A stretch of 64,000 bases of DNA from CAWCON01 sp963797185. Lineage in GTDB: Bacteria > Patescibacteriota > Saccharimonadia > Saccharimonadales > UBA4665. This document shows, piece after piece, positions 8,045 to 16,516 of this stretch. The stretch covers positions 186,001 to 250,000 of the forward strand of contig CAWCON010000001.1 of the NCBI GenBank assembly GCA_963797185.1, written 5' to 3'. The translations under genes and the position numbers were made by a program. The number at the start of each line of letters is the position of its first letter. Positions within the stretch are counted from its first letter, which is position 1. The notes under the pieces were generated by a model. The model saw nothing but the letters and a program-made list of their open reading frames with translations, was not told the DNA's origin and ran no database searches.

Positions 8045-10003
8045 TTATTTTAGTAGTCTAGCTCGCATTTCCTGAAATCGTTCTTCATCATTCACGCTAC
8101 TACCTCCAGTTGGTCCCAAGCGTTTATTGTGATTTATGATGCTAATAACTGGGATAACAATTGGACTGTGCCCGGTTTGTTCAAATAGAAAGTGAGTGAC
8201 AAAATCTTTTAGTTCGAGTTTGAAGCGCTCAGAATCTACTCGCTTAAAAAGTTGTGCGACGGCGCGTCGTAATTCGGTTCGCAAGAGCCGTAATAGTTCA
8301 TCGTGTTCACGTACGGCTATGAAACCACGGCTAATGATGTCGGGGCTGGTTAGTAATTGACCCGACTGATTGTCGATAAACAGTACGAATGTAATGATCC
8401 CTTCATCACCGAGTAATAGGCGATCTTTGACAACTACTCCAGGAACCGTTTGTCCAGTTTGGTCAACTAGTAAACTGCCGTGTGGTGCTTGTTCGCCCAT
8501 CTCGACTTGATCACGACTAAAGTAAAGACTGTCACCATTGCGAGGGGTGAAAGCATTCTGTCGTGGAAGACCTTCCTGAATCGCCAGTTCTGCATGGTAT
8601 TTTCTTCGTAGTGTTCCAGCATGGACGGGTATGAAGAACTTTGGCTTTGTTAGTCGTATCATTTCCCGTAATTCTTCTCGCCTAGCATGGCCTGATACGT
8701 GCAACGGTCCGCAGCCATCGACTTCGTGTGTTGGGTGACGGAAAAGCGTTACACCGCTTTGAGCTAGTCTATTACTTATTTGATCGTAGCGAACTTCGTT
8801 ACCGGGAATCGGTGAGGAGCTGATAATAACTGTGTCTTCTTGTTTCAGATTAATATAGGCGTGACTACCCTCGCTCATTCTTTGTAAGGCAGCGTTTGGT
8901 TCACCTTGACCGCCTGTACACATTATGAGCAGTTGATCATCACTAATAGTATTGGTTTGTTGCATCGGTACAATTGACCCTTTCGGGACTTTCAGAATAC
9001 CTTGACGAACTGCAATTTCAACATACCCAAGCATACTTCTACCATCGAGTGCTATCTTTCGGCCATTGGCTACGGCGGCATTGATGATCATCTGCGTTCG
9101 GTTAATGTTACTTGAAAAAACAGCTACAAAGATACGGCCCGGGGCATTGCTAATAATATCAGTAAAACTGCTCTGGAGACTGTGCTCGGTTGGGACGCGG
9201 CCCTCAACTTCGGCGTAGCTACTCTCACTCATTAGCAGCAGCACCCCTTCGTCACCAAGTTGTTTTAGTCTGGCTGTGTCACTCGTAAGATTATCCAATG
9301 GCTCCGGGTCTAGCCGGAAGTCTCCCGTTGATATTACTCGACCAACTGGCGTATCAATACAAATAGCGGCCGGGTCAGGAATGGAATGTGTTACCCGAAT
9401 GAATTCAACGAAGAAATCGCCAATCTTTAAACGTTCGTGATTATCGATATTAGCAATTATGAGTTTTGGTTGAAAATGGATGTTATCGTCAGGCTGTTCT
9501 TCTTCAAACGCTCGCGCAATAATACCGATGGTATAGCGTGAGCCGTAAATTGGAGCTGGAAATTTGGGTACGATATGGCGCAGACCACCGATATGGTCTA
9601 AGTGACCGTGCGTAATGACGTAGCCGAGGAGCTTGTGCTTAATTGTTTCCAGGTACGCGGTATCGTTAATCTCGTAGTTTATACCTGGCAGGTCAATTCC
9701 AAGGTTATTTCCGCAATCCAGCACGATTGCCTGATCTCGGTATTCGAGTATCGCCATGTTCTTTTCACCGACGCCTTCCAAACCTCCCAAGAAAGTAATT
9801 TTTAATTTCTCGGACCGATTCGCAATAGCGCTATTGAGCTGATGTTTGTTTGAATCAGCTACTGCGTAATGGCTCATAATTTTATCAGCGTCCTCGTGTT
9901 TACGTTTCTGGGCACGAATAGCAGCACCACGTTTTTTGGTGGAAAGAGTTGATTGTGCTGGCCTATCGCCAGCGGTTGGTGGGGTTGTATGATTTTGTAT
10001 CAT
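8045..10003 (-). CDS. rnj: ribonuclease J
   Basis: A 652-residue metallo-beta-lactamase/beta-CASP RNase with 5'-exo- and endonuclease activity in mRNA decay and rRNA maturation. The metal motif THGHLDHIGG sits at His132-His137. Later family motifs STGDFRLDPEP, CTGGQGEPNAAL, ISSSPIPGNE and HVSGHARREEL are present. The N-terminal ~65 residues are basic and poorly conserved, as in many RNase J proteins. An AAAGGA element precedes the ATG. It has a consensus promoter and an unusually long leader of ~165 bases. With rny elsewhere in the window, the cell has both main Gram-positive-type decay nucleases. Confidence 0.95.
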   Translation of the reverse strand: MIQNHTTPPTAGDRPAQSTLSTKKRGAAIRAQKRKHEDADKIMSHYAVADSNKHQLNSAIANRSEKLKITFLGGLEGVGEKNMAILEYRDQAIVLDCGNNLGIDLPGINYEINDTAYLETIKHKLLGYVITHGHLDHIGGLRHIVPKFPAPIYGSRYTIGIIARAFEEEQPDDNIHFQPKLIIANIDNHERLKIGDFFVEFIRVTHSIPDPAAICIDTPVGRVISTGDFRLDPEPLDNLTSDTARLKQLGDEGVLLLMSESSYAEVEGRVPTEHSLQSSFTDIISNAPGRIFVAVFSSNINRTQMIINAAVANGRKIALDGRSMLGYVEIAVRQGILKVPKGSIVPMQQTNTISDDQLLIMCTGGQGEPNAALQRMSEGSHAYINLKQEDTVIISSSPIPGNEVRYDQISNRLAQSGVTLFRHPTHEVDGCGPLHVSGHARREELREMIRLTKPKFFIPVHAGTLRRKYHAELAIQEGLPRQNAFTPRNGDSLYFSRDQVEMGEQAPHGSLLVDQTGQTVPGVVVKDRLLLGDEGIITFVLFIDNQSGQLLTSPDIISRGFIAVREHDELLRLLRTELRRAVAQLFKRVDSERFKLELKDFVTHFLFEQTGHSPIVIPVISIINHNKRLGPTGGSSVNDEERFQEMRARLLK

Positions 10004-10204
10004 TATTTTTTTCCTTTATTTTTAATTTATAAAATTTGTTATAGGGTGATTTGTTGAAGTAGTAATAAAATTTCTTAGTTAAGTCTTACCTATTCGATAG
10101 GCACAAGAGGAAACGATAATTCCCGAAGAGGGAACTTGGTCAAATCTTAAGAAGAGAATATTCTTGCTGACTACTATAATAACAAATTAATAGCACTATG
10201 TCAA
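10004..10204 (-). promoter_or_regulatory. consensus promoter and ~165-nt leader of RNase J
   Basis: On the minus strand TTGACA (10199-10204) is followed after exactly 17 bases by TATTAT (10176-10181), placing the RNA start near 10169. The leader then runs to the ATG at 10003. It contains a TTCCC-TCTTC-GGGAA hairpin and an A/T-rich stretch before the AAAGGA ribosome binding site. A long leader on an RNase gene suggests autoregulation by cleavage, as known for RNase E; here that is inference. Confidence 0.6.
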
Positions 10205-10244
10205 GTAGAATGTTACCTCAAGGATGTGGTTAAGGGTAAGACAA

Positions 10245-10273
10245 TTGCCTTATTTACCATAATATTGTACTAT
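10245..10273 (+). promoter_or_regulatory. promoter of the small membrane protein at 10322
   Basis: TTGCCT (10245-10250), a 17-base spacer, and TACTAT (10268-10273). It is divergent from the RNase J promoter, with the two -35 boxes about 40 bases apart. Confidence 0.5.
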
Positions 10274-10321
10274 AGTACGTCTACTTAACAGATTGTTGAG
10301 TATGCCTTTGAAGGAGGACCG

Positions 10322-10564
10322 GTGAATCACCGCAGAATGACTATGATAGTCATATCTTTGTTGGTTTTCTTGGTAGTTGGTCTGGTTGGCACGATTATCG
10401 TTGTGATTGGTCACTCTATCACTATCGATGAGTTGTCGGTTGGAGCTCGCACTCGTCCTATTGACTGGACGTTGGACTTCAAATGGATAGGAGGCATTGC
10501 TGCTACATTGACCATTATCGTGGCATGTATTTATTGGCTCACTACAAAAGAGGACCAACTCTAA
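10322..10564 (+). CDS. small two-helix membrane protein
   Basis: An 80-residue protein with two hydrophobic helices (~9-31, VISLLVFLVVGLVGTIIVVIG, and ~55-75, GGIAATLTIIVACIYWL) separated by a ~25-residue polar loop. The GTG start at 10322 is well supported by AAGGAGG five bases upstream and its own promoter. The family is unrecognised. Divergent from RNase J. Confidence 0.65.
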   Translation: MNHRRMTMIVISLLVFLVVGLVGTIIVVIGHSITIDELSVGARTRPIDWTLDFKWIGGIAATLTIIVACIYWLTTKEDQL

Positions 10565-10947
10565 CAATCTTCCGGAGGTTTCCAGGGTCAATTAAGTTGA
10601 GAACGTCTCAACGAAGCAGGCGCTTTTTGCCTCCCCTGGATTATAAGGACCCGAAAATACACGCGCTCGTCATTTCCATGACCGCAATCTCGTTTTTTTA
10701 ACGATTTACGTGTTAGTACGGTCCTTTTTCCATATTAAATATGTTTATTGCTTGTACTGGTAACTTCGGCAGCTTGAAGTAGTGTGACCCGGTGATTGAT
10801 CAGAGTCGCTCTCTCAGACATTGGTGATATAGCGTAATCCGTAAAAAATTATAATAGTATTGCTAGGTTACTGTAGCTGATTCAAAAGCTCTCTAAAGGC
10901 TTTTCCCCGATGGCTTATCTCATTTTTTTCTTCCGCTCTATAATCTG
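10565..10947. other. 383-bp gap with a folded RNA candidate and no gene
   Basis: I see no credible coding frame. At 10581-10640 a 7-bp stem (TCCAGGG with CCCTGGA) encloses a 7-bp hairpin (GTTGAGA/TCTCAAC, 10596-10612) and a second hairpin (AGGC/GCCT, 10618-10632), giving a three-way junction just after the stop codon at 10564. The rest (10641-10947) is AT-rich with short T-runs and no feature I can name. Confidence 0.35.
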
Positions 10948-11022
10948 TGGTGCTCCCGGAGGGATTCGAACCCCCAACAACGGTTCCGAAGACCATCGTG
11001 ATATCCATTTCACCACGGGAGC
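10948..11022 (-). tRNA. tRNA-Arg (anticodon UCG)
   Basis: The acceptor GCTCCCG/CGGGAGC, anticodon loop CTTCGGA, T-loop TTCGAAT and encoded CCA are clear. Confidence 0.95.
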
Positions 11023-11108
11023 AGCTCAACTATTATTACCGTAAAATAGCATAAAAGCAATCTTGTCGTGTCATAATTGTTTATATGCCAAGGACTAACC
11101 TATAGCCA

Positions 11109-11426
11109 ATGAGCAAGCAAGAGAATCGACCTAATAACATTAAGCTGTACACGCCTTTGCCCTCATACAAGCGTAAAAAGTTCAATTGGAGACTTTTAAT
11201 CACCACATTGATTATTGTTGTCCTAAGCGGTCTCGCTGTTCGCTTCTTCGATGCGATTCACTATAACAATATTATTAGCCAAGACTCGCAACAGAGTAAT
11301 CTAGTCGAGAATAATCAAGGCAAGGACATTAATCAATTAATCTCGACTTACAACGGGCAGCTAAATTGTAACCAATTTTCATCATCGTTTGCCCGTAAGG
11401 ACTGTCAAGTTCACGATCAGCAGTAA
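11109..11426 (+). CDS. membrane-anchored small protein, unknown
   Basis: A 105-residue protein with a basic N-terminus, one membrane helix at ~30-47 (LLITTLIIVVLSGLAVRFF) and an ~55-residue extracytoplasmic tail with two cysteines (LNCNQF and KDCQVH) that could form a disulfide. No family is recognised. No Shine-Dalgarno is seen; a weak TAACCT element 7 bases upstream would fit a leaderless start. Confidence 0.55.
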   Translation: MSKQENRPNNIKLYTPLPSYKRKKFNWRLLITTLIIVVLSGLAVRFFDAIHYNNIISQDSQQSNLVENNQGKDINQLISTYNGQLNCNQFSSSFARKDCQVHDQQ

Positions 11427-11464
11427 AGCATTAGATCAACCATTATTGAACGTTTTGATCCATG

Positions 11465-12370
11465 TCAGGTCGCAAGCAGAAGGTTGAGGAGCGCCATTCG
11501 AACGAATAGACCATTTCGGGCCTGCTGAAAATATACTGCCCTTGGATCAGTGTCGACGCCAACTTCGATCTCGGTAATTCTTGGTAGAGGATTGAGGATT
11601 ATTGCATCTGTTTTTAGTAGTTTTATATTCTGCCTTGTAAGTGTAGGGGCCTTACCAGTAAATTTGGTTGCGTGTCGTTCCATTTGCAGACGATTTATAT
11701 AGATGATGTCCAGATAACCCAAACAATCGTTAATATCATAAACAATCTCGTAGTCGATCTTGTGTTCTTTTAGATACTGTAAATACTCTAGTGGCAATTG
11801 GAATTGCTTGGGGGCAATGAGGTAGAGCTTCACCTTATACATTGCCAGCATGTACAGCAGGGAATGCAATGTCCGGCTATTGAGGAGATCCCCGGCTAGC
11901 CCGATGACCAGTGAGTCAATCCGTTTCTTATATTGCATGATGGTGTAAATATCGAGCAGGGCTTGTGTTGGGTGTTCCCCGCCGCCATCACCAGCGTTAA
12001 TAATAGGAACCTGGGATACGAGACTGGCTCTTTGGGCTGATCCCGGTTCTTTGTGGCGCAGAATGATAGCATCGGCGTAACCGTTGACAGTTCGTATAGT
12101 ATCCTCAAGCGATTCTCCTTTAACGGCTGATGAGACTTCAGCCGCATTCTCGGTCGAAAGTACGTTACCACCGAGTCGCAATACTGCCGATTCAAAAGAT
12201 AAGCGGGTCCTTGTGCTCGGCTCATAGAAAAGGGTTGCAACTACACGACCCTTAAGTGAGGCGGGATATTGGTTTGACGGGAGAGCTTGGAGAGAGGCAG
12301 CCGAAGCAAGTAGTGAACCCAGTAATTTCTTGTCGAAGAATTGTTTGATGGAAACTACATGATTCAGCAT
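11465..12370 (-). CDS. pyrB: aspartate carbamoyltransferase
   Basis: A 301-residue ATCase catalytic chain that condenses carbamoyl phosphate and aspartate. The carbamoyl-phosphate motif FYEPSTRTRLSFESA, the GDGGGEHPTQALLDIYTI segment and the aspartate-domain LNPLPRITEIEVGVD are diagnostic. Length is normal for a catalytic subunit. No other pyrimidine-pathway gene lies nearby, so the pathway may be scattered or incomplete. A TAATAA box (12377-12382) ends 6 bases before the ATG, so the mRNA may be leaderless. Confidence 0.95.
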   Translation of the reverse strand: MLNHVVSIKQFFDKKLLGSLLASAASLQALPSNQYPASLKGRVVATLFYEPSTRTRLSFESAVLRLGGNVLSTENAAEVSSAVKGESLEDTIRTVNGYADAIILRHKEPGSAQRASLVSQVPIINAGDGGGEHPTQALLDIYTIMQYKKRIDSLVIGLAGDLLNSRTLHSLLYMLAMYKVKLYLIAPKQFQLPLEYLQYLKEHKIDYEIVYDINDCLGYLDIIYINRLQMERHATKFTGKAPTLTRQNIKLLKTDAIILNPLPRITEIEVGVDTDPRAVYFQQARNGLFVRMALLNLLLAT

Positions 12371-12500
12371 AGAGTCTTATTAATAATAACAAGAAACCCT
12401 CTTAAATCTCAGGTTAGTCGAGCGACTTTGAATTTATTGACACTATAAACCTGAAGATATACCATACGTTTATCAATTAAGCATAAGCGAGAAACGAAAA

Positions 12501-13250
12501 ATGTACAAAAGACTTCAGCGAGACGAACGCGGTGTCGGTCATCTGTTAATAATTGTTGTAGCGGTAGTTGTTATAGCCGGCGTCGGGCTGGTAGGGTGGA
12601 AAGTTGCGAGCAAACATAAAGCATCGTCAACCGGAAATAATTCAACAAGCAGTAGCTCAACCACGGCAGCTAGTGCTACGGCGGACAGCAGTTGTTTATC
12701 AACTTACCATGACGCAAATCTTTGTAAATTTGCAGCCAATTCATCCTCCTTAGATAAAACGGCTTATACGGCGACCATAACAGCAACACAGAATGGTACA
12801 ACCAGCACAATGACTCTTGAGAACGACGGAAAAGGCAATACTGAACTGATGGGCAGTGGCAGCGGGGAGACCTTTAACTCGATTACTCTCAACGGCGTTA
12901 CTTACCTTCAGTCAAACGGTACGGGGCCTTGGATTGAATACCCAACTGGTTCATCGGCTCCAACGACGGACCCGACAAGCAATATGAATATTGCAGTCGG
13001 CAGCTCCGGCATCACCTACAAATCTTTAGGTACCGTATCGTGTGGTAGTCTTACTTGCTATAAATATGAAGTCACCGACAGTTCGACACCGACGGCTACC
13101 CAGTATGCTTGGTTTGACACTGGCAGCTATAAGCTAAGACAGTGGCAGTATACCGATGGCAGCAGCAATACGACAAACATGACTATTAGTTATGGATCTG
13201 TGAATATCACTACTCCGTCGCCAGTTGAGTCTCTCTCACAGGCTGAATAG
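12501..13250 (+). CDS. membrane-anchored exported protein, unknown
   Basis: A 249-residue protein. A charged N-terminus ends in ERGVGHLL and runs into a membrane helix (~residues 14-34). After a Ser/Thr-rich linker (35-70) comes a ~180-residue beta-rich domain with CSLTCYKYE-like cysteines that reads like an LppX/LolA-type folded domain (FNSITLNGVTYLQ, ITYKSLGTV, YAWFDTGSYKLRQW). Cytoplasm-to-outside topology is inferred. The N-terminus resembles pilin-like leaders but lacks Glu5, so I do not call it a pilin. Confidence 0.6.
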   Translation: MYKRLQRDERGVGHLLIIVVAVVVIAGVGLVGWKVASKHKASSTGNNSTSSSSTTAASATADSSCLSTYHDANLCKFAANSSSLDKTAYTATITATQNGTTSTMTLENDGKGNTELMGSGSGETFNSITLNGVTYLQSNGTGPWIEYPTGSSAPTTDPTSNMNIAVGSSGITYKSLGTVSCGSLTCYKYEVTDSSTPTATQYAWFDTGSYKLRQWQYTDGSSNTTNMTISYGSVNITTPSPVESLSQAE

Positions 13251-13382
13251 ATTCTGATCAACTCTGGCCTATTGGCTACAATGTAGCAATAGGGCACTGT
13301 TACGGGTTGAAGCTTAATATTTGCTGTAGATTCATAAAACATATATCGTAGTAAGTATGAATATACTAAGGAGCCTTAAACA

Positions 13383-13892
13383 ATGAGCACATTACTCGAT
13401 CAAATCGAAAAGACATTAGAGCCAATTTTCAAAGGATTGCCTCCCCTACCAAAAAACGTTAATGACTGGTTCGTGAAAGCCTGGCCAGTACTGGCTCTTG
13501 TTCTGGGAGTATTACAATTACTGGCAACATGGAGTCTGTGGCATGACGGACATATCGTTAACACTATACTTAGCTATGACCGTCTCGTTGGTGCCCCATC
13601 GAGTCTCGGATTGTTTTACTGGCTTGGTCTCATAATTCTACTAATTGATGCGGTAGTATTGTTTATGGCGTATCCAGGATTGGTAGCACGAACCCTGGCT
13701 GGCTGGAAGATGTTGTTTTTGGCCACCGTTGTCTATGTAGTCTTCGGAGTTTTCTCTGCCTTTGACAGTTACTATGGTGGTTTTGGTGACCTTGTCATTA
13801 CACTTATCGTCAGCGCTATTGCTTTCTACTTCGTATTCCAAGTGCGTCCATATTATGGTACGAAGTCAACGGCTACTAAAAAACAAGCTTAG
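13383..13892 (+). CDS. polytopic membrane protein, unknown
   Basis: A 169-residue protein with four hydrophobic segments, at about residues 33-52, 75-97, 104-125 and 133-153 (including VLALVLGVLQLLATW, GLFYWLGLIILLIDAVVLF and LVITLIVSAIAFYFVF), plus a short lysine-rich tail. AAGGAG lies 9 bases before the ATG, so this gene uses a normal ribosome binding site. The family is not recognised. Confidence 0.65.
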   Translation: MSTLLDQIEKTLEPIFKGLPPLPKNVNDWFVKAWPVLALVLGVLQLLATWSLWHDGHIVNTILSYDRLVGAPSSLGLFYWLGLIILLIDAVVLFMAYPGLVARTLAGWKMLFLATVVYVVFGVFSAFDSYYGGFGDLVITLIVSAIAFYFVFQVRPYYGTKSTATKKQA

Positions 13893-13940
13893 ACCGATAT
13901 TCCCATCATCTTTCTACTATGAATAGTAGAATAGGAAGAG

Positions 13941-14855
13941 ATGGCTCGATTAAAAACTGTGTTACGGCACAGTATTCATAAACGATATGTAAAAATATTC
14001 CTACTGGCTGTTTGTTGTATTGGGGCGGTTACTGGTTTGGATGTAGCTGTTTATAATGTCACTGTAAAATCGCCTTCTCGGCCATTAAAAAGCAACATAA
14101 CAAACTCAGCATCACCTACTCTGCCCGCGGTTATCGGTAGTATAAATACCGCAATAACGACAAAGTTCCCGGCTTTGGAGAAAGTGGCTGGGCCAGATAC
14201 GGCAAACACCAACGGCTTTCCCGTTAATGGCTATAGCTATGCAGTATTGCTCCCATATTCCAGTCAAACCAGTCTGACGTATTCTGATTCGAATAGCCCA
14301 AACGAGAGTGCCGCTTATGCTGTTTACCAGAGTACTCTTTCGGTTATTGAAAACACTCTCTCTCGAGCGGGGTTTACGTTACTGCCCCAGAGTTCGGCGG
14401 ATGGTTCATTAGAATCAACGCTTTTCTTTCAACGATCTAACGCGGTCTGCCAAGTGACTAGCTATAGTGTTCTTGATATTGCTTGTGATTCGACCTCAAA
14501 CCTAACACAAGTAGCCACGGCTGCTCAGCCGCTTATAAGCGCTTACACTACCGGTTATCCTACGCTCGCTGTGCAGACGATTGCACCTCCACTAATTCAG
14601 CCAAGCAATACGCCCGGTTATAGCATTGCTTCGATTGGAATATTTGCCAGTAACGGCGAGACAAAGCTGAATCTTTACAAACTGTCAGCCGGTAGCTGGC
14701 AGGTCGTCAATCTAAGTTGGTACAACGATCCGCACCAGGATGCCGATATTCAGCCGAACTGCGAAGACTTTGACTCTGTAGAGCAAATCCGAATGGCATT
14801 CAACGGGCAGGCTTGTTACGATTCGGATACGAAATCTGAATCAAGCGTACATTAA
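13941..14855 (+). CDS. exported protein with N-terminal anchor, unknown
   Basis: A 304-residue protein with a basic N-terminus, one signal/anchor helix (~residues 17-37) and a large soluble domain. The domain is Ser/Thr-rich with four cysteines near the middle and end (AVCQVT, DIACDS, PNCEDF, QACYDS), suggesting two disulfides. AGGAAGAG precedes the ATG. It follows the 13383 gene by 48 bases on the same strand. No family recognised. Confidence 0.6.
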   Translation: MARLKTVLRHSIHKRYVKIFLLAVCCIGAVTGLDVAVYNVTVKSPSRPLKSNITNSASPTLPAVIGSINTAITTKFPALEKVAGPDTANTNGFPVNGYSYAVLLPYSSQTSLTYSDSNSPNESAAYAVYQSTLSVIENTLSRAGFTLLPQSSADGSLESTLFFQRSNAVCQVTSYSVLDIACDSTSNLTQVATAAQPLISAYTTGYPTLAVQTIAPPLIQPSNTPGYSIASIGIFASNGETKLNLYKLSAGSWQVVNLSWYNDPHQDADIQPNCEDFDSVEQIRMAFNGQACYDSDTKSESSVH

Positions 14856-14856
14856 A

Positions 14857-15414
14857 TTATAAGTTTACAAGTGGTGGGGTAGTTTGAAGTTGTGATTGGA
14901 ATTCAGCTAAAGCCTCTAAAAATGCTTGAGGACTTGAGTCGGGGGCTGTATCCGTGTTGTGGTCAGAAGAATGATATAGCTTATATTGCGGTGCTTGGTC
15001 TGGCTGGTATATCCAAGTTTCGATTGGTTGGTCTTTCATGGTGGGACGGCCAGGAGGCAGTTTCTTTAGCCAAATGATACGCTCTTGCTGATTATATTCT
15101 GGATGTGGCCGACTGGTTTTTCGGTAGACAGATTCAGTAAGCTTAAAGTAGTACCTCGAACCTGACTCAGTATCGTATATTGGCGTAGTTTGGTTCCGTT
15201 CCGTAAGCTCCTCGTATAGTTTAACGAGTTGTTTAATGCCACTTCCGTTGGCAGATATGGCTGGCATGTATTTGGAATAGGTTCTGTGACGAAGCGTGAC
15301 CGGCTCGTCTTTTAAGAGTTCGTCGTAGAAATTATTGATTTGATCAAACCAAATATCATCGCCCGTTTCGGGTGAGTCGACCGATAGAGTGCTTGGAAAA
15401 GTTTCGCGGGACAT
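14857..15414 (-). CDS. hypothetical soluble protein
   Basis: A 185-residue, polar protein without membrane segments. It has the feel of a single alpha/beta domain (FDQINNFYDELLKDEPVTL, YSKYMPAI, GIKQLVKLYEEL) followed by a proline-rich tail. Convergent with the upstream gene, separated by one base. The ATG lies a few bases after an AT-rich TATAAATAAT stretch. I do not recognise a family. Confidence 0.55.
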   Translation of the reverse strand: MSRETFPSTLSVDSPETGDDIWFDQINNFYDELLKDEPVTLRHRTYSKYMPAISANGSGIKQLVKLYEELTERNQTTPIYDTESGSRYYFKLTESVYRKTSRPHPEYNQQERIIWLKKLPPGRPTMKDQPIETWIYQPDQAPQYKLYHSSDHNTDTAPDSSPQAFLEALAEFQSQLQTTPPLVNL

Positions 15415-15523
15415 ATATTATTTATACCATATATTTATGAAATAATCAAGTAGAGTACGCCTTCATTGATTATAATGAGCCATCGTTATTAAAGGGTCCG
15501 TATATAGTATATAATTCCTGCGC

Positions 15524-15529
15524 TATAAT
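15524..15529 (+). promoter_or_regulatory. -10 box TATAAT that decides the start of the Nudix gene
   Basis: TATAAT ends 7 bases before the ATG at 15537. The upstream in-frame ATG at 15528 overlaps the -10 box itself and so cannot be on the mRNA. Confidence 0.65.
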
Positions 15530-15536
15530 GCATCCA

Positions 15537-15992
15537 ATGAAGCAAGCGACTCTCCTTTTCTTAATCGATGGAGACAAGATCCTCTTGGCAATGAAAAAGC
15601 GAGGGTTTGGAGTCGGGCTATGGAACGGAGTTGGCGGTAAGCCCAATGAAGGTGAGATGATTACCGAAACGGCACTAAGGGAATGTCATGAAGAAATAGG
15701 TGTTATGCCGATTGAGATTAACGAAGTTGCCACATTGAATTTCTACTTTAAAGGAGACAAGAAGGATTGGGAACAGCAGGTCGTTGTCTTTGTATGTCGT
15801 TCCTGGAAAGGCGAGCCAGTTGAAACGGAAGAGATGGCACCACAATGGTTTGCGGTGAGTCAAATCCCCTACGACAAAATGTGGCCTGATGATAAGTACT
15901 GGCTGCCAAGAGTAATAAACGGTGAGTATATAAAAGCGGATTTTTACTTTGATGATACCGGAACTGTTTTACTTCGTCAGCACCTGTATTAA
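15537..15992 (+). CDS. Nudix hydrolase of the MTH1 / oxidised-purine type
   Basis: A 151-residue Nudix enzyme. The Nudix box is GGKPNEGEMITETALREC followed by HEEIGV, matching GX5EX7REUXEEXGU. The N-terminal MKKRGFGVGLWNGVGGK stretch is close to human MTH1 (MKKRGFG.G.WNGFGGK), which hydrolyses 8-oxo-dGTP and 2-OH-dATP. The role in cleaning the nucleotide pool is thus inferred by strong motif similarity. The ATG at 15537 is chosen because of the -10 box. A HIT protein and a second Nudix gene lie next to it on the other strand. Confidence 0.88.
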   Translation: MKQATLLFLIDGDKILLAMKKRGFGVGLWNGVGGKPNEGEMITETALRECHEEIGVMPIEINEVATLNFYFKGDKKDWEQQVVVFVCRSWKGEPVETEEMAPQWFAVSQIPYDKMWPDDKYWLPRVINGEYIKADFYFDDTGTVLLRQHLY

Positions 15993-16013
15993 CGTAAACT
16001 ATGGAAATAAAAA

Positions 16014-16436
16014 CTATTGAAGACGGTGCGCAAGAGTTATAACTTCAGTGTCCGTTGGCATCACGAAGCCTTCGAAGCTATTTGGTTCAGGTGTAGGGAA
16101 CAGACCTGGTTCGTTTTCTTGTCGTGGAAATACGTGAGCGTGAAGGTGATTCATTTTAATGCCATTCTCAGTTTGTAGTGGCTGATATTTTTGCATGATT
16201 CCTGAACCGTAGCCTTCATCGAGAGCGAGTGATAATCTGCCAAGCTCAATCATCATGTCACCGGCTTCCGCTTTACTAAGTTCGGCCACGCTCGCAATAT
16301 GCCGTCTTGGCACAACCAGACACTGACCAGGTCGAAACCATGGCCGCGAAACAAAAGAAATAAATAATTCATCAGATCGAATCGTTCGCCATCCAAGATC
16401 TTCCGGTTTGCAAAAATCACACGACTCATTGGTCAT
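16014..16436 (-). CDS. HIT-family hydrolase
   Basis: A 140-residue histidine-triad protein with the catalytic motif HLHAHVFPRQ near residue 110 and a CDFC pair at the N-terminus that, in HIT relatives, binds zinc. HIT enzymes hydrolyse nucleotidyl phosphoramidates or dinucleoside polyphosphates. The start at 16436 is preferred over an in-frame ATG at 16445, because the latter overlaps the TATAAT box (16444-16449, minus strand) that ends 7 bases before 16436. Confidence 0.88.
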   Translation of the reverse strand: MTNESCDFCKPEDLGWRTIRSDELFISFVSRPWFRPGQCLVVPRRHIASVAELSKAEAGDMMIELGRLSLALDEGYGSGIMQKYQPLQTENGIKMNHLHAHVFPRQENEPGLFPTPEPNSFEGFVMPTDTEVITLAHRLQ

Positions 16437-16516
16437 TTTGGCCATTATAAGTTGACTGAGATTAATATGAAAGCATGACTGACTTCGCTTTATGCCACGC
16501 CGTATGTGCTTTCAAC

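Noticed and set aside
10483..10701. 72-residue plus-strand frame after the small membrane gene
   Set aside because: It overlaps the supported gene in another frame, has no RBS, and covers the folded RNA candidate.
12501..12610. Type IV pilin N-terminus at the start of the 12501 protein
   Set aside because: The segment after GVGH lacks the Glu5 of pilins and the following helix is more like a plain signal anchor.
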